Origin: an uncultured Megasphaera sp.
GTDB taxonomy: Bacteria; Bacillota; Negativicutes; Veillonellales; Megasphaeraceae
DNA length: 8,750 bases
Assembly (NCBI RefSeq): GCF_958350005.1
Contig: NZ_CATWFF010000087.1
Coordinates: 1 to 8,750, forward strand
Direction: 5' to 3'
The first letter of the stretch is position 1. Every line of letters starts with the position of its first letter. Shown here in pieces: positions 5,154 to 8,750 of the stretch. A model generated the notes under the pieces. It worked only from the letters and a program-made list of their open reading frames with translations, made no database searches and was not told the DNA's origin. The position numbers and the translations under genes are program-made.

Positions 5154-6468
5154 TCGGGATATATGGCGCATGATTCTGCCCCTGTTTGCTGAGCAGTTTC
5201 TGGCTGTATTCATTGGCATGACTGATGTCTTCGTCATTGCCTTTGTCGGTGAAGAAGCTGTTTCCGGCGTGTCCCTGGTCAATGCCTTCAACGTTATTTT
5301 TATTAATCTTTTTCTGGCTCTGGCATCAGGCGGAGCTGTCGTCATCAGCCAGTATATGGGACGCCGGGACTGGGACCGGGCCAGTCAGGCTGCCAGTCAG
5401 CTGGTCACGGCAGCGGTGCTGTTCTCCCTGGCCATGATGGTGCTGGTACTTCTTCTGGATACGAAGCTTCTGTCCCTGCTCTTTCCCTGCGTAGAAGAAT
5501 CTGTCATGGATTCATGCATTACGTATCTGCAGATTTCCGCCCTGTCCTATCCGGCTATGGCCATTTACAACGCCGGTACTGCCGTCTACCGGAGTCTGGG
5601 CCGGACGAGTACGACGCTGTATATCGCCATTGCCGCCAATATTATCAACATTGTCGGCGACTGCCTGGGCGTATTCTGGTTCCATGCCGGCGTAGCCGGC
5701 GTGGCCTGGCCATCGCTCCTGTCGCGCAGCGTGTCGGCAGCGGTTATTACGTTCCTTTGCCTGTACCGCAGCCCGTCTGTGCGCTACCGGCTGTCCTGGA
5801 TGCTGTATCTGTCCCGGGACATGCAGCGCCGCATTCTGAAAATCGCCGTTCCCAACGGCATTGAAAGCGGCGTGTTCCAGCTGGTAAAAGTTGCTCTCAG
5901 TACCATTGTTGCCATGTTCGGCACCTATCAGATTGCCGCCAATGGCGTTGCCCAGAGTGTGTGGAGCATGGCGGCCCTGACCTGTACGGCCATGGGACCC
6001 GTTTTTATCACCGTCATTGGCCGCTGTATGGGCGCCGGCGATACGGATCAGGCCGTGTTCTATATGAAAAAGCTCCTGAAGATCAACCTCGTTCTGGCTG
6101 TCGTATGGAACAGCCTCATCTTTGCCGTTACGCCAGTCATACTGGGATTCTACTCCCTTGATGAAGAAACGAAAGATCTTATCATTCTGCTGGTGCTGAT
6201 TCATAATCTGTTCAACGCCCTCGTCTTTCCCTTTGCGGATCCTCTGGGAAAAGGGCTGCGGGCCGCCGGGGACGCCATGTTCACTGCCGGTATTTCCCTG
6301 TTTACGACAATCGGTGTACGCATGAGCCTGTCCCTGCTCTTTGGCTTTGCCATGAATCTGGGAGTCATCGGCGTTGCCTGCGCCATGTGTCTGGACTGGA
6401 CCCTGCGCGGAGCCATCTTCTGGATCCGCTTCAAACGTGGAACGTGGCAGCAGTTCCGTGTTATCTGA
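5143..6468 (+). CDS. MATE family multidrug/small-molecule efflux transporter
   Basis: Encodes 441 residues, the usual length of a MATE (MatE) antiporter with 12 membrane helices in the cytoplasmic membrane. The protein shows the family's internal duplication: ILPLFAEQF and GGAVVISQYMGRRDWDRASQ in the first half correspond to IAVPNGIESG and VFITVIGRCMGAGDTDQA in the second half (from about residue 230). Substrate and coupling ion (proton or sodium) cannot be read directly. ATG 5143 is the first possible start in frame after TGA 5122-5124, and the N-terminus (MFSDRDIWRMILPLF) aligns naturally with relatives. The odd point is that the only strong SD is 23 bases upstream, next to a tiny overlapping frame. 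The gene leads an operon; the flavodoxin gene follows after 21 bases. Confidence 0.93.
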   Translation: MFSDRDIWRMILPLFAEQFLAVFIGMTDVFVIAFVGEEAVSGVSLVNAFNVIFINLFLALASGGAVVISQYMGRRDWDRASQAASQLVTAAVLFSLAMMVLVLLLDTKLLSLLFPCVEESVMDSCITYLQISALSYPAMAIYNAGTAVYRSLGRTSTTLYIAIAANIINIVGDCLGVFWFHAGVAGVAWPSLLSRSVSAAVITFLCLYRSPSVRYRLSWMLYLSRDMQRRILKIAVPNGIESGVFQLVKVALSTIVAMFGTYQIAANGVAQSVWSMAALTCTAMGPVFITVIGRCMGAGDTDQAVFYMKKLLKINLVLAVVWNSLIFAVTPVILGFYSLDEETKDLIILLVLIHNLFNALVFPFADPLGKGLRAAGDAMFTAGISLFTTIGVRMSLSLLFGFAMNLGVIGVACAMCLDWTLRGAIFWIRFKRGTWQQFRVI

Positions 6469-6489
6469 CATACTTAATAAGGAGGTTGT

Positions 6490-7101
6490 ATGAAACGAAT
6501 CATTATTATCTGTGTTGCTGTTGTCTGTGCTGTCCTGGGTATTTACGGAGGACTGTCATCTGGCAGCGGCTCATCCAGTCAGGCCGCATCTCCCGCTGTG
6601 GCAGGAAGTTCGCAGCGTATGCTGGTTGCCTATTTTTCGCGCTCTGGCAATACCCAAAAGCTGGCAGAAATTATACAAGGTAAGACTGGGGCTGACATCT
6701 ACCGCATCGATCCGGCAGAACCGTACCCAACCGATTACCAGGCTACTGTCGCCCGGTATCGGCAGGAACGGGATCAGCATCGCCTGCCGGCCCTGGCCTC
6801 GCCGGTCCCGGATATGTCCGGATATGACGTCATCTTTATTGGCTATCCCAACTGGGGCAGCGACATGCCGCCTGTTGTCCAGTCGTTTGTAAAGCTGTCC
6901 TCCCTGTCCGGCAAGACCGTTATTCCCTTCTGCACCAATGGCGGCGGCGGGTTCGGTCACAGCGTAGAAACCCTGAAATCCCTGGCCCCGGGAGCGACCA
7001 TTCTGGAAGGATATGAAACGACAGGCCGGACTGTGGATCAGCACGTTCAGGATATTTCCAAATGGATTCAGAACCTCGGCTTGTCTGCCGTACGCACATA
7101 A
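6490..7101 (+). CDS. Membrane-anchored or exported flavodoxin-domain protein
   Basis: Encodes 203 residues. An N-terminal hydrophobic segment (residues 4-20, after a KR pair) is followed by a Ser/Gly/Ala-rich linker to about residue 42, then a flavodoxin fold (Flavodoxin_4-like). The FMN phosphate loop is S50-R-S-G-N-T55 in VAYFSRSGNTQKLAEII. The aromatic loop YPNWGSDMPP has Tyr119 and Trp122, and CTNGGGGFGHS forms the third flavin-contacting loop. No lipobox or twin-arginine motif is evident, so it is predicted to be tethered outside the cytoplasm by an uncleaved or Sec-cleaved signal. An extracytoplasmic flavodoxin is unusual, since flavodoxins classically shuttle electrons in the cytoplasm. 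AAGGAGG (6479-6485) is 4 bases from the ATG. The next gene's SD overlaps this gene's stop codon, marking tight operon coupling. Probable role: quinone or small-molecule redox in the envelope (inferred). Confidence 0.88.
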   Translation: MKRIIIICVAVVCAVLGIYGGLSSGSGSSSQAASPAVAGSSQRMLVAYFSRSGNTQKLAEIIQGKTGADIYRIDPAEPYPTDYQATVARYRQERDQHRLPALASPVPDMSGYDVIFIGYPNWGSDMPPVVQSFVKLSSLSGKTVIPFCTNGGGGFGHSVETLKSLAPGATILEGYETTGRTVDQHVQDISKWIQNLGLSAVRT

Positions 7102-7115
7102 GGAGGAATACGAGT

Positions 7116-7562
7116 ATGATTCAATTATCTCAGATCAAGCAAAAAAGCATCGCCGCTGTACTGACTGCCGTCCTGGCCGTCACTGCCTGCCCGGCTGTGG
7201 GTCTGGCTGCGCAGACCGAACCGCCCCGGCAGGCACAGAAAATCGTACAGACTGCCGGCCGGGACCGGCTCGGCAGTTTTGCGCCGGACTTTGCCCGCTA
7301 TAACGATGATATCCTGTTCGGCGAAGTGTGGTCGAAAAACGATGTCCTGTCCCTGAAAGCACGCAGCATCGTCACTGTATCGTCTCTTATCAGCAGCGGC
7401 ATCATCGACAGCTCCCTGAAGTCACACATGATGCGGGCCAAAGCCCACGGTGTGACAAAAGCGGAAATGGTGGAAATCATTACGCAGCTTGGATTCTATG
7501 CGGGCTGGCCCAAAGCCTGGGCAGCCTTCAATATGGCTAAAGAAGTATACGCCGGAGAATAA
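7116..7562 (+). CDS. Exported carboxymuconolactone decarboxylase (CMD)-family protein
   Basis: Encodes 148 residues. Residues 1 to about 33 form a signal sequence: lysines at 8 and 10, then a hydrophobic stretch ending VTAC (22-25), which fits a lipobox with Cys25, although Pro follows; the GLAA site at about 30-33 is an alternative Sec cleavage. The rest is an all-helical CMD domain (FAPDFARYNDDILFGEVW, then LKSHMMRAKAHGVTKAEM and GWPKAWAAFNMAKE). It lacks the CXXC pair of AhpD-type peroxidases, so it resembles the decarboxylase-like or uncharacterised branch. Start: AAGGAGG (7100-7106), overlapping the preceding TAA, is 9 bases from ATG 7116; upstream in-frame codons lie inside the flavodoxin gene. 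CMD proteins are normally cytoplasmic, so the signal sequence is notable. Its pairing with an exported flavodoxin suggests both act on the same envelope-located substrate (inference). Confidence 0.85.
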   Translation: MIQLSQIKQKSIAAVLTAVLAVTACPAVGLAAQTEPPRQAQKIVQTAGRDRLGSFAPDFARYNDDILFGEVWSKNDVLSLKARSIVTVSSLISSGIIDSSLKSHMMRAKAHGVTKAEMVEIITQLGFYAGWPKAWAAFNMAKEVYAGE

Positions 7563-7586
7563 AAGAATCAATTGGAGTGTTGTGGT

Positions 7587-8750
7587 ATGTTGTGGAAAAA
7601 ACAAAGTACTTTTATAAGCGCCTTTTGCTCCTTAGCTGCTGTGTACGGCGCGTCGTCTGCGCCCATTCCGCTGTACAGCTTGTATAAAGGAGAACTGAGC
7701 CTTACGAACGCCGCACTGTCCCTGTCTGCCGTACTGTATTTTGCCGGTGCCTTGGCCGCACTGCTCGTGCTGGCCCGGCTGTCCGACTATTGCGGCCGCA
7801 AGCCACTGACTCTTAGCACGCTCATAATGTCGGCCATCGGGTGCGTCTTGTTTTACAGTCTTCAGACAGAATGGATGTTTCTGCTGGCTCGTCTGGTGCA
7901 GGGCCTGTCCTGCGGTCTGGGTGCCAGCTGTATAGCAGCCTGGCTGGTCGATACGGGAGGCAGCAAACTTGGCGCTATTGCTTCCAGCAGTGCGCCCATG
8001 GCCGGCCTGGCTGCAGGATCCTTCGGCTCGGGACTGCTTGTACAGTACGGCAGGGGTGCAGGAGATATGTATGTCATCCTGCTGGCCCTTATAGCCGTCT
8101 GCGCTTTGTGTACGGCTTTCAGTACGGAAACGGTCATCTCGGCGCCAGGAGCATTGCGTTCTCTTCGTCCGGCAGTCCGTCTGCCTCGGGCCATCCGGCC
8201 TTATCTGCCGGCAGCCGGTGCCGTCTTTGTTGGTACCTGGGCTGTAGGCGGCTTTTATCAGGCCTTTGCGGCTCCATTGGCAGCTGAACAGCTGCAGACG
8301 AACAGTACGCTGGTTGCTGCGGCGGTGTTTGCCTGCCTGCAGGCTCCTAATATGCTTGGCAGTACGCTGTCTGGCCGCATGACGCCGGAAAAAGCGCAAT
8401 TGTGGGGCATATCGGCATTTTTCCTTTCTATGGGCGGCATTGTACTGGCCCTGTGGTTTCATGGCGTTGTCCCATTTTTATGTGTCACCGCCCTGGCCGG
8501 CATTGCCTGGGGCCTGGGGTATACAGGCAGCGTTCAGATTCTGATGCGGCATATTACGGCAGCAGATCGGGCCGGTGTCCTGTCGGCAATCTGCCTGATT
8601 TCCTACAGCGGCGCTGCCCTGCCCAACCTGGTGGTAAGCCGTATTGCCAGTGGCTGGAGCCTGTTGGCCATTGCAGCAGCCTATACTTTGGTGGTCGGTG
8701 CAGCCTGGCTGATCACAGCGGTGTGTGTCTGGAAGCAAATGGCCCGGCAT
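7587..8750 (+). CDS. MFS transporter, 3' end beyond the window
   Basis: An open frame of 388 codons runs from ATG 7587 to the window edge without a stop. The product is a major facilitator superfamily permease: about 12 hydrophobic segments, with the loop 2-3 signature ARLSDYCGRKPLT (Asp67) and a basic central loop around ALRSLRPAVRLPRAIRPYLP dividing the two halves. MFS drug or metabolite exporters are usually near 400 residues, so only the last few codons are missing. A moderate SD, GGAG (7574-7577), is 9 bases from the ATG, and the gene follows the CMD gene by 24 bases, so it belongs to the same operon. Substrate is unknown; context suggests export of a product or toxic compound handled by the operon. 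Confidence 0.9.
   Translation, partial: MLWKKQSTFISAFCSLAAVYGASSAPIPLYSLYKGELSLTNAALSLSAVLYFAGALAALLVLARLSDYCGRKPLTLSTLIMSAIGCVLFYSLQTEWMFLLARLVQGLSCGLGASCIAAWLVDTGGSKLGAIASSSAPMAGLAAGSFGSGLLVQYGRGAGDMYVILLALIAVCALCTAFSTETVISAPGALRSLRPAVRLPRAIRPYLPAAGAVFVGTWAVGGFYQAFAAPLAAEQLQTNSTLVAAAVFACLQAPNMLGSTLSGRMTPEKAQLWGISAFFLSMGGIVLALWFHGVVPFLCVTALAGIAWGLGYTGSVQILMRHITAADRAGVLSAICLISYSGAALPNLVVSRIASGWSLLAIAAAYTLVVGAAWLITAVCVWKQMARH

Noticed and set aside
5512..6471. 319-codon minus-strand frame opposite the MATE gene
   Set aside because: The translation is polar, low in hydrophobics and rich in G, N, Q and H, typical of antisense to a membrane protein. There is no convincing ribosome site.
7632..8462. 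276-codon minus-strand frame opposite the MFS gene
   Set aside because: It is rich in Q, R, S and H without domain features, and is the mirror of a clear transporter frame that continues to the window edge.
1..8750. Mobile element, CRISPR array, tRNA or rRNA
   Set aside because: No transposase or integrase motif, long terminal inverted repeats, regularly spaced direct repeats, cloverleaf or rRNA-like sequence was seen on either strand.

Overview
The window reads as chromosomal DNA of a low-to-mid GC Bacillota. The strong AGGAGG ribosome sites, near-consensus sigma-A promoters and a mix of LysR regulators, MATE/MFS pumps and an NlpC/P60 hydrolase fit a Negativicutes member such as a Megasphaera-like anaerobe. 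This assignment is inferred from sequence style and protein flavour only; no rRNA or marker gene is present. No tRNA, rRNA, CRISPR array, insertion sequence or phage gene was found.

Layout. (1) 1-1511: a convergent pair. A QueG-related double [4Fe-4S] protein (183-1031, +) faces a small exported protein of unknown function (1041-1511, -). The terminator of the minus-strand gene is embedded in the last codons of the plus-strand gene. (2) 1512-2641: a divergent promoter region, then a LysR-type regulator (1766-2641). (3) 2642-3981: an intergenic stretch with a possible gene fossil, a near-perfect promoter and a long leader hairpin, then a secreted cell-wall hydrolase with two peptidoglycan-binding repeats plus NlpC/P60 (2940-3908) and its terminator. 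(4) 3993-8750: a second LysR regulator (4053-4973) with its own promoter, then a compact junction of terminator, promoter and dyad. That junction leads into a tightly spaced co-directional set: MATE efflux pump, membrane-anchored or exported flavodoxin, exported carboxymuconolactone-decarboxylase-like (CMD) protein, and an MFS transporter that runs off the window edge.

How the genes may work together. Spacings of 21, 14 and 24 nt and ribosome sites overlapping or adjoining the preceding stops indicate that MATE, flavodoxin, CMD and MFS are one operon. Two export pumps of different families bracket two predicted extracytoplasmic redox-type proteins, which suggests a detoxification or small-molecule redox and efflux module, probably controlled by the adjacent LysR regulator. 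Substrate and inducer cannot be read from the sequence. The most unusual points are the junction at 4974-5153 (overlapping terminator, promoter and dyad, and a MATE start far from its Shine-Dalgarno but preceded by a tiny overlapping reading frame) and the exported flavodoxin/CMD pair.
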